This document shows positions 50,867-60,048 of a DNA stretch of 64,000 nucleotides, in pieces. The translations under genes and the position numbers were made by a program. The stretch is taken from contig NZ_FNWC01000007.1 in the NCBI RefSeq assembly GCF_900104635.1, positions 1,649,421 to 1,713,420 of the forward strand, read 5' to 3'. The stretch comes from Coprococcus phoceensis. Its GTDB lineage: Bacteria > Bacillota > Clostridia > Lachnospirales > Lachnospiraceae. Below the pieces are notes generated by a model. It was not told where the DNA came from. It ran no database searches and saw only the letters and a list, made by a program, of their open reading frames with translations. The first letter of the stretch is position 1, and every line of letters begins with the position of its first letter.

Positions 50867-52219
50867 CTAAAACAGTTCTACTTCTATATCAAAAACCTTT
50901 CCCATCTGCTGAATAAGATGTGCAACATCACCTTGAATCACAATAGCATGATGAGAAGACAAACTTTCCATAATTTTATGCCCACTCTTGTTTTTATAAT
51001 GGAAAATTGCCCCGTTTCTACAATCCGAACCAGGATATCCTACATATCTCTTCAATTCTGCTTCTATAACTGTTATTTTCCTCATATTGGCATGAATCTT
51101 TGCCAAAACCACAGGGCCGCAAGACATTTCTGCATCCGGCATAACGGCATGATCATTTACAATTTCCAGCACCTTGGGTTTTAAAATCCATTTTTCAGAA
51201 AAACTTTGGGGCAAAAAACCAAAATATCCACAATGTACACCTAACGCATGATTATCACTGTCCTCTATTTCAGGAAAACTATCAATTTTCTCATGCTTAA
51301 GAGCTGCCATTCCCACAAGAAATGGATAGATGTTTGTCATCATTAACGGTTTTTTCATTGAATAATAAAACAAAACTTCACTCAGAAGAGTAACCAAATC
51401 ACCCTCACACGCCCATAAAATCTTGTCATATTCAAATAACCAGTTCCAAGCCAGGCAAGGTGTTGTTCCAGAAAGGAACGACTCATTCAGACAATTACTT
51501 CCTACCCCCAATACATTTCCTTCTTTTTCTACTTCATCTCGAATTGCCAAATACAATTTAACTGCCCTGACAGCAGATAGTCTGTCCACTCCTTCTGCAG
51601 GCACCTTTTTTTCCTGCCAAACTCTTTCGGCAACATCATCGGAAATAGTTTCAGCTTTTTGATTTATCTCCTTCCAGCTTTTATAAACAATATTTGTACC
51701 AAAATAATCCTCTATTTTATTGACGCATTCTTTTTCCCACCAATAGAATCGTTTAAAAATATTGGCTTGCATACCTTCTCCCGGCGAATCTTGAAAAATA
51801 AGAAATTTCCACTTATTTTTTAAAATCTTTTTCAATGCAATTGAACGGAGAATTGTTTTTCCTATATCTACATTGTACGGTGTAAAAACATTGTCCATGT
51901 TAAGATTTTCTCTTAAATATGCAGCAATTTCCCAATCCCACATTTCAACAGTTCCAAACTGTGACGTCATAAGAATAACTGGCTTCATAATGCATTTAAT
52001 CAATTCACCGCTCCGATATACCGCACCAATCATTTGCGGAAAAACAACCGCATCTGCCTGTTCCGGCACGCATTCACCAAGCATCTTTTCAGGAAGGAAT
52101 TCTGCTTCATCCTCGTATAAAGCAGAAATATTTTTCATCTGCTCATCATACTCTTTTTGTTCTCTTTCGTTTCTTTCCCTAAAATATAAAGGCTGTATAA
52201 TACATTTCCCTACATTCAT
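50867..52219 (-). CDS. L-fucose/L-arabinose isomerase-family protein
   Basis: 450 residues from ATG 52219 (GGGAAGGAGAAGGAAAG), overlapping the end of the OppF-like gene. It has 'PVILMTSQFGTVEMWDWEIA', the isomerase-type acidic metal-ligand region WACEGDLVTLLSEVLFYYSM, and 'HHAIVIQGDVAHLIQQMGKV' at the end, as in the fucose-isomerase C-terminal family. It would interconvert an aldose and a ketose, feeding the kinase. The first 100 residues are divergent, so the sugar cannot be named. Confidence 0.8.
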   Translation of the reverse strand: MNVGKCIIQPLYFRERNEREQKEYDEQMKNISALYEDEAEFLPEKMLGECVPEQADAVVFPQMIGAVYRSGELIKCIMKPVILMTSQFGTVEMWDWEIAAYLRENLNMDNVFTPYNVDIGKTILRSIALKKILKNKWKFLIFQDSPGEGMQANIFKRFYWWEKECVNKIEDYFGTNIVYKSWKEINQKAETISDDVAERVWQEKKVPAEGVDRLSAVRAVKLYLAIRDEVEKEGNVLGVGSNCLNESFLSGTTPCLAWNWLFEYDKILWACEGDLVTLLSEVLFYYSMKKPLMMTNIYPFLVGMAALKHEKIDSFPEIEDSDNHALGVHCGYFGFLPQSFSEKWILKPKVLEIVNDHAVMPDAEMSCGPVVLAKIHANMRKITVIEAELKRYVGYPGSDCRNGAIFHYKNKSGHKIMESLSSHHAIVIQGDVAHLIQQMGKVFDIEVELF

Positions 52220-53202
52220 CTTTCCTTCTCCTTCCCAGCACAATGGCATGCTATACAATGGCCGTTTCCAATATCATTTAATTCAGGTCTTAATTCTCTA
52301 CACTTTTGGGAAGCATATTGACAGCGTGTATGAAATCTGCAACCGCTTGGAGGATTTAACGGACTCGGAACCTCGCCTTCAAGATAAATCTGCTTTCTTT
52401 CTGCATCTACATCCGGAATTGGAATAGCTGATAACAGCGCTTGGGTATACGGATGAAGCGGATTAGAAAACAGTTCATTTTTCTCCGCTATTTCTACAAT
52501 ACTTCCCAAATACATAACTGCAACTCGGTCACTTATATGCTTTACTACACTTAAATCATGAGAAATAAATAAGTAAGACAAATTATATTTCTTCTGGATA
52601 TCATGAATCAGATTTAGAACCTGACTCCTTATAGATACATCTAGGGCCGAGACCGGTTCATCACACACAATAAATTCTGGATTTAAAATCAATGCCCTTG
52701 CAATAACTATTCTTTGACGTTGCCCCCCCGAAAACTCATGTGGATACCGATTCATCGCATCAGCATTTAGGCCGACTATTTTTGCCATTTCAAGCACTTT
52801 TTCAATCCGTTCTTCTTTAGTTCCAATTTTATACACATCAAGCGGCGCTTTAATTATTTCCATTACTGTCATTCTCGGATTAAGTGACGCGTACGGATCC
52901 TGGAAAACCATCTGCAATTTTCGTCTCATTTTCCGCATTTCATCTTTACTAAATTGCAGCAAATCTTTGTTCTCATACAAAACTTTCCCTTCAGTTGGCT
53001 CAATAAGTCTAAGAACACATCTTCCAAATGTAGACTTTCCACAACCGCTTTCTCCAACTAACCCCAAAGTCTCTCCTCTTTTTATGTCAAGAGATACATT
53101 ATCAACCGCTCTAAGTTTTTGTCCTTTTTCCAAAAAACTTCTTCCAACGTCAAACTCTTTGGTCAATCCCTCAATCCGTATAAACCTCTCGTTATGATCC
53201 AT
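52216..53202 (-). CDS. Opp/Dpp-type ABC transporter ATPase (OppF-like)
   Basis: 328 residues: Walker A GLVGESGCGKSTFGRCVLRL, Q-loop MVFQDPYASLNPRMT, signature HEFSGGQRQRIVIARALILN, Walker B EFIVCDEPVSALDVSIRSQ, H-loop LFISHDLSVVKHISDRV. The C-terminal extension has the four-cysteine pattern RFHTRCQYASQKC of oligopeptide importer ATPases. Second ATPase of a five-gene importer; its neighbours suggest an oligosaccharide rather than a peptide as cargo. Confidence 0.95.
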   Translation of the reverse strand: MDHNERFIRIEGLTKEFDVGRSFLEKGQKLRAVDNVSLDIKRGETLGLVGESGCGKSTFGRCVLRLIEPTEGKVLYENKDLLQFSKDEMRKMRRKLQMVFQDPYASLNPRMTVMEIIKAPLDVYKIGTKEERIEKVLEMAKIVGLNADAMNRYPHEFSGGQRQRIVIARALILNPEFIVCDEPVSALDVSIRSQVLNLIHDIQKKYNLSYLFISHDLSVVKHISDRVAVMYLGSIVEIAEKNELFSNPLHPYTQALLSAIPIPDVDAERKQIYLEGEVPSPLNPPSGCRFHTRCQYASQKCRELRPELNDIGNGHCIACHCAGKEKER

Positions 53203-53203
53203 A

Positions 53204-54196
53204 CTAATTTGACTCCTCTCTGTTTGTATCGTCGTATAAAAAACAACGAATCATCCGTCCTTCCCTATGTATCAATTCAGGATTCTCCTCTCTGCACCTT
53301 GTCATTGCTGATGGACACCTGTCGCAAAACCTACAACCTTTAGGCATTTTCTTCAAGCTCGGAACAACACCTTCAATTGTATATAAACGATCAACACTTT
53401 TCGACAAAGAGGGAATGGAAGCAAGCAATCCTCGTGTGTAAGGATGCATGGGATTTTTAAAAAGCTCTCTCTTTTCTGCTTTTTCCACTACATTTCCCGC
53501 ATACATCACCATAATCTCATCAGCCATTTCTGCAACAATTCCCATATCATGTGTAATAAGGATAATAGACGTACCGGAATTAGTTTGTAATTCCTTCATA
53601 AGTTTCACAATCTGTGCCTGTATCGTCACATCCAATGCGGTAGTTGGTTCATCCGCAATCAATATTTCTGGATTGCACGATAACGCCATTGCAATCATAA
53701 TTCTTTGTCTTTGTCCCCCACTCAACTGGTGAGGATATTGCTTCATTTTTGCTTCAGGCGATGGTATTCCAACTTTTTTTAACATCTCCAACGCCTTCTG
53801 TCGTGCCTGTTTCTTTTTCATATTCTGATGAATAATAAATGGTTCCATCATTTGCTTCTCAATAGTCATAACCGGATTTAACGAAGTCATTGAATCTTGA
53901 AAAATCATTGCAATTTCATTTCCTCTGATTCGGCACATTTCTTTTTTACTTACTTCTGTCAGTTCACGATCATGAATTTTTACAGACGACTCGTCATCAA
54001 TCTTTGTATTTCTCTCAGAAAGCAGTTTCAACATCGATAAACAAGTTACACTTTTTCCGCATCCACTTTCTCCAACAATTCCTAAAGTTTTTCCTCGCTG
54101 TAAGGAAAAGCTGACGTCTTGTACGGCATAAAACAGTTCTTTATCTGACCAGAAACCTACTTTCAGATTATTGACATTCAATACGGTGCTTTCCAT
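53204..54196 (-). CDS. Opp/Dpp-type ABC transporter ATPase (OppD-like)
   Basis: 330 residues from ATG 54196 with GGAGGAGTGAAG. Walker A IVGESGCGKSVTCLSMLKLL, Q-loop MIFQDSMTSLNPVM, signature HQLSGGQRQRIMIAMALSCN, Walker B EILIADEPTTALDVTIQAQ. C-terminal cysteines in CRFCDRCPSAMTRC. It pairs with the OppF-like subunit to drive the two permeases. No defects seen. Confidence 0.95.
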   Translation of the reverse strand: MESTVLNVNNLKVGFWSDKELFYAVQDVSFSLQRGKTLGIVGESGCGKSVTCLSMLKLLSERNTKIDDESSVKIHDRELTEVSKKEMCRIRGNEIAMIFQDSMTSLNPVMTIEKQMMEPFIIHQNMKKKQARQKALEMLKKVGIPSPEAKMKQYPHQLSGGQRQRIMIAMALSCNPEILIADEPTTALDVTIQAQIVKLMKELQTNSGTSIILITHDMGIVAEMADEIMVMYAGNVVEKAEKRELFKNPMHPYTRGLLASIPSLSKSVDRLYTIEGVVPSLKKMPKGCRFCDRCPSAMTRCREENPELIHREGRMIRCFLYDDTNREESN

Positions 54197-54216
54197 CTTC
54201 ACTCCTCCAAATCTGA

Positions 54217-55083
54217 CTATATTTTCATTTTCGGGTCCAAAGCATCTCTCAATCCATCTCCAAACAAGTTAATGCTCAAAATTGTTATCAACAGGCATAT
54301 TCCTGGCGGAAGCCACATCCATGGCTTAGAAGATATAACAGAAACTGACTGTGCTGCATACAACATATTCCCCCAAGATGCTTCTGGAACCTGTACTCCC
54401 ATTCCTAAAAAGCTAAGTCCCGATTCCTGCAAAACAGCATTTGCAATACCAAAAGTAAACGCAATAATAATTGGAGCAAAAGCGTTGGGCAAAATATAGC
54501 GAAACATAATAACAAAATTAGATGTTCCAATAGCTCTCGCCCCTTCTATATAATCTTTTTCTCTGACAGATATAACGCTTCCATATAGTTGCCTGGCAAA
54601 TCCTGGCCACCCCATTATACCAATCACAACAGTCGCCGATGTTATTGAAGGACCGATCACTGAAACAAGTACTAATACAAATACCATTGATGGAAATGAC
54701 AGAAAAACATCAGCAATACGCATTATAACTGTTTCCGCTATTCCGCGATAAAACCCTGCTATCATTCCCAGAGGAACTCCGATTGCAAAACTGATCAATA
54801 CAGAAAAAAATCCAACAAATAAAGAAGTCCTTCCACCATAAATTAATCTCGCAAACAAGTCCCGACCTGTGCTGTCTGTCCCTAATATATGTTCTTTACT
54901 AGGGGCGGAACCAAATCCGCTGTAAATTTCATAAGGTTCCAACTTCATAAGTAATGGCAAAAGAAAGAGTAAAACTAATTCTACCAACAACACGCATAAG
55001 CCTGCCATAGCCAGTCTGTGTGTGCAAAATCTTTTTATTACATCTTTCATATATGAACTCTTCTGCACTTTATCTACCTCCAA
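54217..55083 (-). CDS. ABC importer permease (OppC/DppC-like)
   Basis: 288 residues with an N-terminal membrane helix (LAMAGLCVLLVELVLLFLLP), the OppC-type GTDSTGRDLFARLIYGGRTS loop, further helices and the EAA loop 'YIEGARAIGTSNFVIMFRYI'. It forms half of the membrane channel with the OppB-like gene, whose stop is adjacent (the start and stop codons nearly touch). Six membrane segments in total. Confidence 0.94.
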   Translation of the reverse strand: MEVDKVQKSSYMKDVIKRFCTHRLAMAGLCVLLVELVLLFLLPLLMKLEPYEIYSGFGSAPSKEHILGTDSTGRDLFARLIYGGRTSLFVGFFSVLISFAIGVPLGMIAGFYRGIAETVIMRIADVFLSFPSMVFVLVLVSVIGPSITSATVVIGIMGWPGFARQLYGSVISVREKDYIEGARAIGTSNFVIMFRYILPNAFAPIIIAFTFGIANAVLQESGLSFLGMGVQVPEASWGNMLYAAQSVSVISSKPWMWLPPGICLLITILSINLFGDGLRDALDPKMKI

Positions 55084-56037
55084 TCACCTGGACACCCTTG
55101 GATCCAGTACACTATAAAACAAGTCAATCACAATATTTCCTACCAGAACAAATCCTGCAATCAACACAGTAATTCCCATTATTGTTGGATAATCCCTGTA
55201 ATTAATTGACTGAACCATTAACGTACCCATCCCCGGCCAGCCAAACACCTGTTCTGTAATAATAGTGCCTCCAATCAAAGCCGGAAGTGATAAACCTACT
55301 TGTGTAACTAATGGAATCAATGAATTTTTTAGAGCATGTTTAAAAATCACCGTTTTTTCTCTCAGTCCTTTTGCCCGAGCAGTTCTTATGTAGTCATCAC
55401 TTAACACTTCCAGCATACTGCTTCTCATATATCTCGTATAAACACCTACATATTGAAGCATCAGAGTTATAACCGGAAGAATAATATGGTGTACCAATGT
55501 CGCTAAATTTTGTGGTCCCTGCACATCATACATGCCACTTGTTGGCAACCATCCAGCCTTTATGCTAAACACATAAATGAGAATCATAGCCGCAAAAAAA
55601 TTAGGAGTTGCCGCACCAATAAAAGCAAATACAGACGAGCCATAATCCCATGCAGAATAAGGTTTATATGCCGATATAATCCCTAACGGGATTGCAATAA
55701 CAAGGGCAATAATAAGGGCTGTAACCGTAAGCATTAATGTCGGACCTATTCTCTCAGCAACCATTCCCGCTACTGGTCGCATTGTTCTATACGACGTCCC
55801 AAGGTTACCCGAGAGTACATTTTTCAACCATATGAGATACTGAACATATACCGGCTGATCCAGTCCTAACTGAGCCTCTAACCTTTCCACGTCACTTTCC
55901 GTCAAATTACTAGTACTTCCAAGTATCATTTCCACCGGACTCCCCGGAGCCAAAGATGCCAAAACATACACAAGCACTGTTATTCCTAGAAATGTAAGTA
56001 TGGCAATCAACATTCGTTTAACAATATACTTCGCCAT
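55084..56037 (-). CDS. ABC importer permease (OppB/DppB-like)
   Basis: 317 residues starting MAKYIVKRMLIAILTFLGIT, the conserved OppB N-terminal helix, then LAPGSPVEMILG, periplasmic loop, five more helices and the EAA loop DYIRTARAKGLREKTVIFKH. The first gene of the permease-ATPase block. A separate promoter or regulated read-through from the binding-protein gene is likely because of the hairpin at 56,158-56,201. Confidence 0.94.
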   Translation of the reverse strand: MAKYIVKRMLIAILTFLGITVLVYVLASLAPGSPVEMILGSTSNLTESDVERLEAQLGLDQPVYVQYLIWLKNVLSGNLGTSYRTMRPVAGMVAERIGPTLMLTVTALIIALVIAIPLGIISAYKPYSAWDYGSSVFAFIGAATPNFFAAMILIYVFSIKAGWLPTSGMYDVQGPQNLATLVHHIILPVITLMLQYVGVYTRYMRSSMLEVLSDDYIRTARAKGLREKTVIFKHALKNSLIPLVTQVGLSLPALIGGTIITEQVFGWPGMGTLMVQSINYRDYPTIMGITVLIAGFVLVGNIVIDLFYSVLDPRVSR

Positions 56038-56078
56038 TAATTCTCGACTCCTCCTGTCTTATTATTTTTATACTTATA

Positions 56079-56141
56079 TATTATCGTTTATTATTTAATT
56101 TGTCAATATTTTCTTTCATTTACAATTGTTTATTATCGTTT
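56079..56141. promoter_or_regulatory. Two TATTATCGTTT repeats, putative operators
   Basis: TATTATCGTTT occurs at 56,079-56,089 and 56,131-56,141, exactly 52 bases or about five helical turns apart, in the 215-base gap before the OppB-like gene. Related TCGTTT motifs are found upstream of the binding-protein gene at about 57,899 and 57,941. They are candidate sites for the DeoR regulator. Confidence 0.42.
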
Positions 56142-56157
56142 TCAAGCTTTTTAAATC

Positions 56158-56201
56158 AAAACGGCGTATTCTTGTAAAACTAATTCAACAATACGCCGTT
56201 T
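56158..56201 (-). terminator. Hairpin between binding-protein and permease genes
   Basis: AAACGGCGTATT and AATACGCCGTTT form a perfect 12-bp stem with a 20-base loop, followed on the minus strand by TTTTGATTTAAAAA. It would partly stop transcription after the binding-protein gene, giving more binding protein than permease, as is usual in such importers. Confidence 0.68.
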
Positions 56202-56252
56202 CATCACTATATTACCCCAAATGCAGAATCCATATAATAAGGGCAAATATAT

Positions 56253-57881
56253 TTACTTAACTTTCCAATTCCAATAATCAAATACAGACGAAGACATGTC
56301 GCTTGTATTCATATTGCTGAGTCTATTATTATAAATAACCGTTATGTCCGGTGCATAAAGAAAGTAATAGCATGACGCATCAGCCTGCCATAATTGCAGT
56401 TCACTCGTATATTTCTTTTCTTCTTCTTCCGTAAGTGCCGTTGCAATTTTGCTATATAATTCCTGACCTGTTGGATCTGTTACATGTGCAAGGTTATATA
56501 CCCCCCCTATTGTAAAGAAGTCCTGATTTTCCAACGGATTAGCACCATCACTTGAAGTTTTCATTATTGCAAAATCAGCTTCCTTATCACGCATCATCTG
56601 CATCATTGTCGACAAATCTACTGATTGAGCATTTACCTTTACTCCTATTTCCTCCATATCACGTTGAAATAACGTTGCAGTCTGCTCACGAAGACTGTCT
56701 CCAGTAACATAAAGAATAAGTAATTCTTGAGAAAAATCAAAATTATTCTCTTCCAAAATCTTTTTCGCTTGTTCTGGATCATACTTATTACTAAAACTTA
56801 CTTCTGAAATGGCAGGATCATAGTATTTATTATTACTTGCATACATTCCTTCTCTAATTTTTCCTTTTCCATCCAATAATTCTTCAACCATTTCCTCTCT
56901 GTTAATAGCCATATCAAATGCCTGGCGTGTGGTTTTATCAAACTTCTCATTATCGACAATAATCCATACCTGACCAGGAGACTCCAAAGACTCCACTGTC
57001 AGATAATCCTGTTCTTCAGCCATCGGAATATCTTCCAACGGGAACGACACTCTTCCTCCAGGTACTAAATCAACTTCACCGCTCATTAACGATGCAAGAA
57101 TATTGGTAGATGAAATACATCTGATCACAAGTTTGTCAAAATCAATATCCCCAAGATAATAATCGGGATTTGTAGTATATACCACGCGTTCTCCTGGCAC
57201 TGTACTTTCAAACATAAACGGACCATTTCCAACCGGATTGTTCCAAAAATCTGCTTCCATAAATTCCGACGGTTCCAAATCATTCAACATATGCTCCGGC
57301 AAAACAAAAAAGTAGGATGCCTGCTTCAAAAACATAGTATCTGACATTGCTTTTTTCAAATTCATTGACACTGTTAAATCATCAATCTTCTCTACCTCAA
57401 CGCTATCTGTAGATGTCTCTACCCCACTTTCATCTGTTCCCGCAATATTCTGAAAAAACTGTCTTCTGCTTGTCGTAATTTCTGCTTTTGTTATCATCTT
57501 ACAAGTAAAAACCACATCATCTGCAGTTACAGGCTCGCCGTCCTGCCATTTTGCATCAGGATTCAAATGAAATGTTATAGTCATATAATCATCACTCATT
57601 TCCCACGACTCTGCCAACCGTGGATACAAAACTCCTTGTGCACCTACTGCAACCAAATTATCAAACATCTGGTTACAAACTGTATCACCTACCACCCCCG
57701 TAGACGAATAAGGATTTAAGCTGTTCCATGTTTGATCATATGCCATTGTTACAACTTTTTCTTCCTGACTCGTATTTGTTTCTTCCAAATCGGTGCTTTC
57801 TGTTTTGCTTCCACATGCCGTCAATGCAAGCACAGCCACAATAATCGCACTAATCCATATTCTTTTTTTCGCTTTTTTCAT
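56253..57881 (-). CDS. Extracellular solute-binding lipoprotein, SBP family 5
   Basis: 542 residues. Signal peptide with lipobox: MKKAKKRIWISAIIVAVLAL then TACGS, where the cysteine is lipid-modified. The mature part is family 5 (peptide/nickel/oligosaccharide binding): 'SWEMSDDYMTITFHLNPDAK', WQDGEPVTADDVVFTCKM, 'RQAFDMAINREEMVEELL'. It captures the substrate outside and passes it to the two permeases. First gene of the upper operon, behind a 313-base promoter region shared with the recombinase. Confidence 0.95.
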   Translation of the reverse strand: MKKAKKRIWISAIIVAVLALTACGSKTESTDLEETNTSQEEKVVTMAYDQTWNSLNPYSSTGVVGDTVCNQMFDNLVAVGAQGVLYPRLAESWEMSDDYMTITFHLNPDAKWQDGEPVTADDVVFTCKMITKAEITTSRRQFFQNIAGTDESGVETSTDSVEVEKIDDLTVSMNLKKAMSDTMFLKQASYFFVLPEHMLNDLEPSEFMEADFWNNPVGNGPFMFESTVPGERVVYTTNPDYYLGDIDFDKLVIRCISSTNILASLMSGEVDLVPGGRVSFPLEDIPMAEEQDYLTVESLESPGQVWIIVDNEKFDKTTRQAFDMAINREEMVEELLDGKGKIREGMYASNNKYYDPAISEVSFSNKYDPEQAKKILEENNFDFSQELLILYVTGDSLREQTATLFQRDMEEIGVKVNAQSVDLSTMMQMMRDKEADFAIMKTSSDGANPLENQDFFTIGGVYNLAHVTDPTGQELYSKIATALTEEEEKKYTSELQLWQADASCYYFLYAPDITVIYNNRLSNMNTSDMSSSVFDYWNWKVK

Positions 57882-58194
57882 ACAGTTCCTCCTTGTCTTT
57901 TCGTTTACTTTTGTATGTTTTTATTTTCTATTATTATATATTCGTTTTTGTATATTGTCAACAACTTTCAATAGATAATGATAGTATTTTTAATAAAAAC
58001 GTGAGCTTATATTACTATTTTTTTGCATTGAAAAGAAAAAAACGACACATATAACAAAGAATCATAATTTATCAAAACAAATCTCAGCAATGTAACAAAA
58101 TAGCTTTATATATCTTGCACGATCTTTTATTTACCCAATTTATACTTTATGTTATAATTTTATATGTCATATATCATAAAATATGGAGGAAACC
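57882..58194. promoter_or_regulatory. 313-bp divergent region: sugar operon and recombinase promoters
   Basis: An AT-rich gap without a gene between the binding-protein gene (minus) and recombinase gene (plus). For the recombinase a sigma-A-like promoter TTTACC (58,130-58,135), 17 bases, TATAAT (58,153-58,158) is visible, then GGAGGAAACC before the ATG. On the other side TCGTTT motifs at about 57,899 and 57,941 may be operators. No convincing SigE promoter with a usable leader was found for the recombinase. Confidence 0.55.
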
Positions 58195-60048
58195 ATGAAC
58201 GGAAATGAGAAGTACATTGCCATTTATTCCCGGAAATCAAAGTTTACCGGAAAAGGCGAAAGTATCGGGAATCAGATAGAACTCTGTAAAGAATATATTC
58301 AAACTCATTATACTGAAATTCCACAGGATCATATTTTAGTGTATGAGGATGAAGGCTTTTCCGGCGGCAATCTCAACCGGCCGGACTTTAAAAAAATGAT
58401 GGAAGCTGCAAGGCAGCGTAAGTTCAAAGCGATCATTGTCTACCGCCTGGACCGAATCAGCCGGAATATCAGTGACTTTTCCAGCCTTATTGAAGAATTG
58501 TCAAGACTGGACATTGCTTTCATATCTATCCGAGAACAGTTTGATACCGGAACTCCCATGGGACGGGCCATGATGTATATAGCTTCTGTTTTTTCCCAGC
58601 TGGAGCGTGAAACCATAGCCGAGCGTATCAGAGATAATATGCATGAACTGGCGAAAACCGGACGATGGCTTGGGGGAACAACTCCCACAGGATATGCCTC
58701 AGAATCGGTACAGAAAGTTACCATAGACGGGAAAGCAAAAAAGGCCTGCAAGCTGAAACTGATACCGGAAGAATCAGAAATTGTCCGTCTGATCTACAGC
58801 CTGTATATCGAACACGATTCTCTGACTTCTGTAGAAGCAGAATTAATAAAGCGGGGACTTAAAACAAAAAACAATAAACTCTTTACCCGTTTTTCAATCA
58901 AGTCTATCTTACAGAATCCGGTTTACATGATCGCGGATGTAAACGCATATAACTTTTTTGTAAAAGAGAACGCAGATCTTAATTCTGCCAAAGATGAATT
59001 CGACAGCGTCCATGGCATGATGGTATATAACCGCACCAAACAGGAAAAAGGGAAAGCCGTCACCTATCTTCCGCCCGATGAATGGATTGTTGCGGTAGGT
59101 CTGCATCAGGGCATTGTTCCGGGCAAAGTCTGGATTTCTGTACAGGAGTCTCTGGATCGGAATAAAAGTAAGGCATACCGAAAGCCTCGGAATAACGAAG
59201 CACTCCTGACCGGTCTTTTATACTGCACCTGCGGCAGCCGTATGTATCCGAAGATCAGCAAGCGAAAAACTGCTGACGGGAAGCCGATATACACTTATGT
59301 ATGCAAATTAAAAGAGCGCAGCAAACGTTCAATGTGCAACAGTAAAAATGCCAATGGGAACACACTGGATCTGGCTGTGATCGAGCAGATCAAGCTGCTG
59401 GAAGATGACAAAGGTTTCTTCATTGACCAGCTGGAACAAAGCCGGAAATTCTATACCGGCAACCGTGCAGCCTATGAAGATCAGCTGGCTTCTATCGGTC
59501 ATGAGAAAGAAGAACTGGAAAAGAAAATTGAAGGTCTGGTTGATTCCCTGGCCGATTTGGGTGACAGCACGGTTAGGAATCAGGTGGCACGACGCATTGA
59601 ACAGCTGAATCAGAAATGTGAGGAAACAGACACCCGGATCCATGAACTGGAAGCACTGACTTCCCAGCACACTTTCAGCGATATCGAATTTGACGTCATG
59701 CGGCAACTGCTGTCCGTTTTCAAGACAAGCATAGATGAAATGACCGTAGAACAGAAACGTGCGGCGATCCGCACACTCGTCCGCAAAGTTGTATGGGACG
59801 GTGTCAACGCCCATATTATCCTCTTCGGGGTGCAGGATGATGAAATTGAATATCCGCCGCTTTCCTATCAAGCAAATGAAGCAGACAGCACAGAAGACGA
59901 CTTAGAAGAGTTGGAACGGTTCAGTGATGTGGATTATGAAGATGAAATCGCTGACGGCTCAAAAACTCATTGGGGTGAGGATAGCAAACGAGATCTTGAT
60001 GATGCTGCGCAGCAAAAAGAAAGTATCGAAAGAGATTTCTCTCTATGA
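58195..60048 (+). CDS. Large serine recombinase of the sigK element
   Basis: 617 residues from ATG 58195 (GGAGGAAACC). The N-terminal resolvase domain has IAIYSRKSKFTGKGESIGNQ with the catalytic serine in YSRKS, AIIVYRLDRISRNISDF and MGRAMMYIASVFSQLERETI. The recombinase and zinc-ribbon domains follow (LLTGLLYCTCGSRMYPKI with later Cys), then a coiled coil (about 440-520). This is the SpoIVCA/TnpX architecture. Its last 20 codons cross the right junction and are read from the sigK 3' half in another frame. After excision the frame instead enters the HTH gene at the left end. Confidence 0.96.
   Translation: MNGNEKYIAIYSRKSKFTGKGESIGNQIELCKEYIQTHYTEIPQDHILVYEDEGFSGGNLNRPDFKKMMEAARQRKFKAIIVYRLDRISRNISDFSSLIEELSRLDIAFISIREQFDTGTPMGRAMMYIASVFSQLERETIAERIRDNMHELAKTGRWLGGTTPTGYASESVQKVTIDGKAKKACKLKLIPEESEIVRLIYSLYIEHDSLTSVEAELIKRGLKTKNNKLFTRFSIKSILQNPVYMIADVNAYNFFVKENADLNSAKDEFDSVHGMMVYNRTKQEKGKAVTYLPPDEWIVAVGLHQGIVPGKVWISVQESLDRNKSKAYRKPRNNEALLTGLLYCTCGSRMYPKISKRKTADGKPIYTYVCKLKERSKRSMCNSKNANGNTLDLAVIEQIKLLEDDKGFFIDQLEQSRKFYTGNRAAYEDQLASIGHEKEELEKKIEGLVDSLADLGDSTVRNQVARRIEQLNQKCEETDTRIHELEALTSQHTFSDIEFDVMRQLLSVFKTSIDEMTVEQKRAAIRTLVRKVVWDGVNAHIILFGVQDDEIEYPPLSYQANEADSTEDDLEELERFSDVDYEDEIADGSKTHWGEDSKRDLDDAAQQKESIERDFSL
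59984..59995 (+). other. Right junction of the sigK element (attR)
   Basis: GCAAACGAGATC, aligned with GAAAATGCTATC at 28,387-28,398. To the right SigK coding resumes with Ile-Leu-Met-Met-Leu-Arg-Ser-Lys. Joining at the AAA core gives Glu-Asn-Glu-Ile-Leu-Met, the usual SigK sequence. The junction lies inside the recombinase gene, so integration state changes the recombinase C-terminus. Confidence 0.85.

Larger units (their letters stand above)
28392..59988 (+). mobile_element. skin-like sigK-interrupting element, 31,597 bp
   Basis: The DNA between the two halves of sigK. It ends with a large serine recombinase that reads into the right junction, as required for site-specific excision. It holds a HTH gene, a STAND ATPase, a plasmid replication, partition and mobilisation module and an 18-kb sugar operon. 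Base composition changes along it: the replication/mobilisation part is visibly richer in G+C than the AT-rich sugar operon, so it is a mosaic. The boundary could shift by up to seven bases because the core is short. Confidence 0.93.

Noticed and set aside
58147..58175. SigE-like TTATGTT-N14-CATATATC before the recombinase
   Set aside because: Both boxes have mismatches and the transcript would start only about three bases before the ribosome binding site.
59968..59984. Short complementary pieces CATTGG/CCAATG and GATAG/CTATC around the predicted circle junction
   Set aside because: Spacing is asymmetric about the core, so they are not a convincing recombinase half-site pair.
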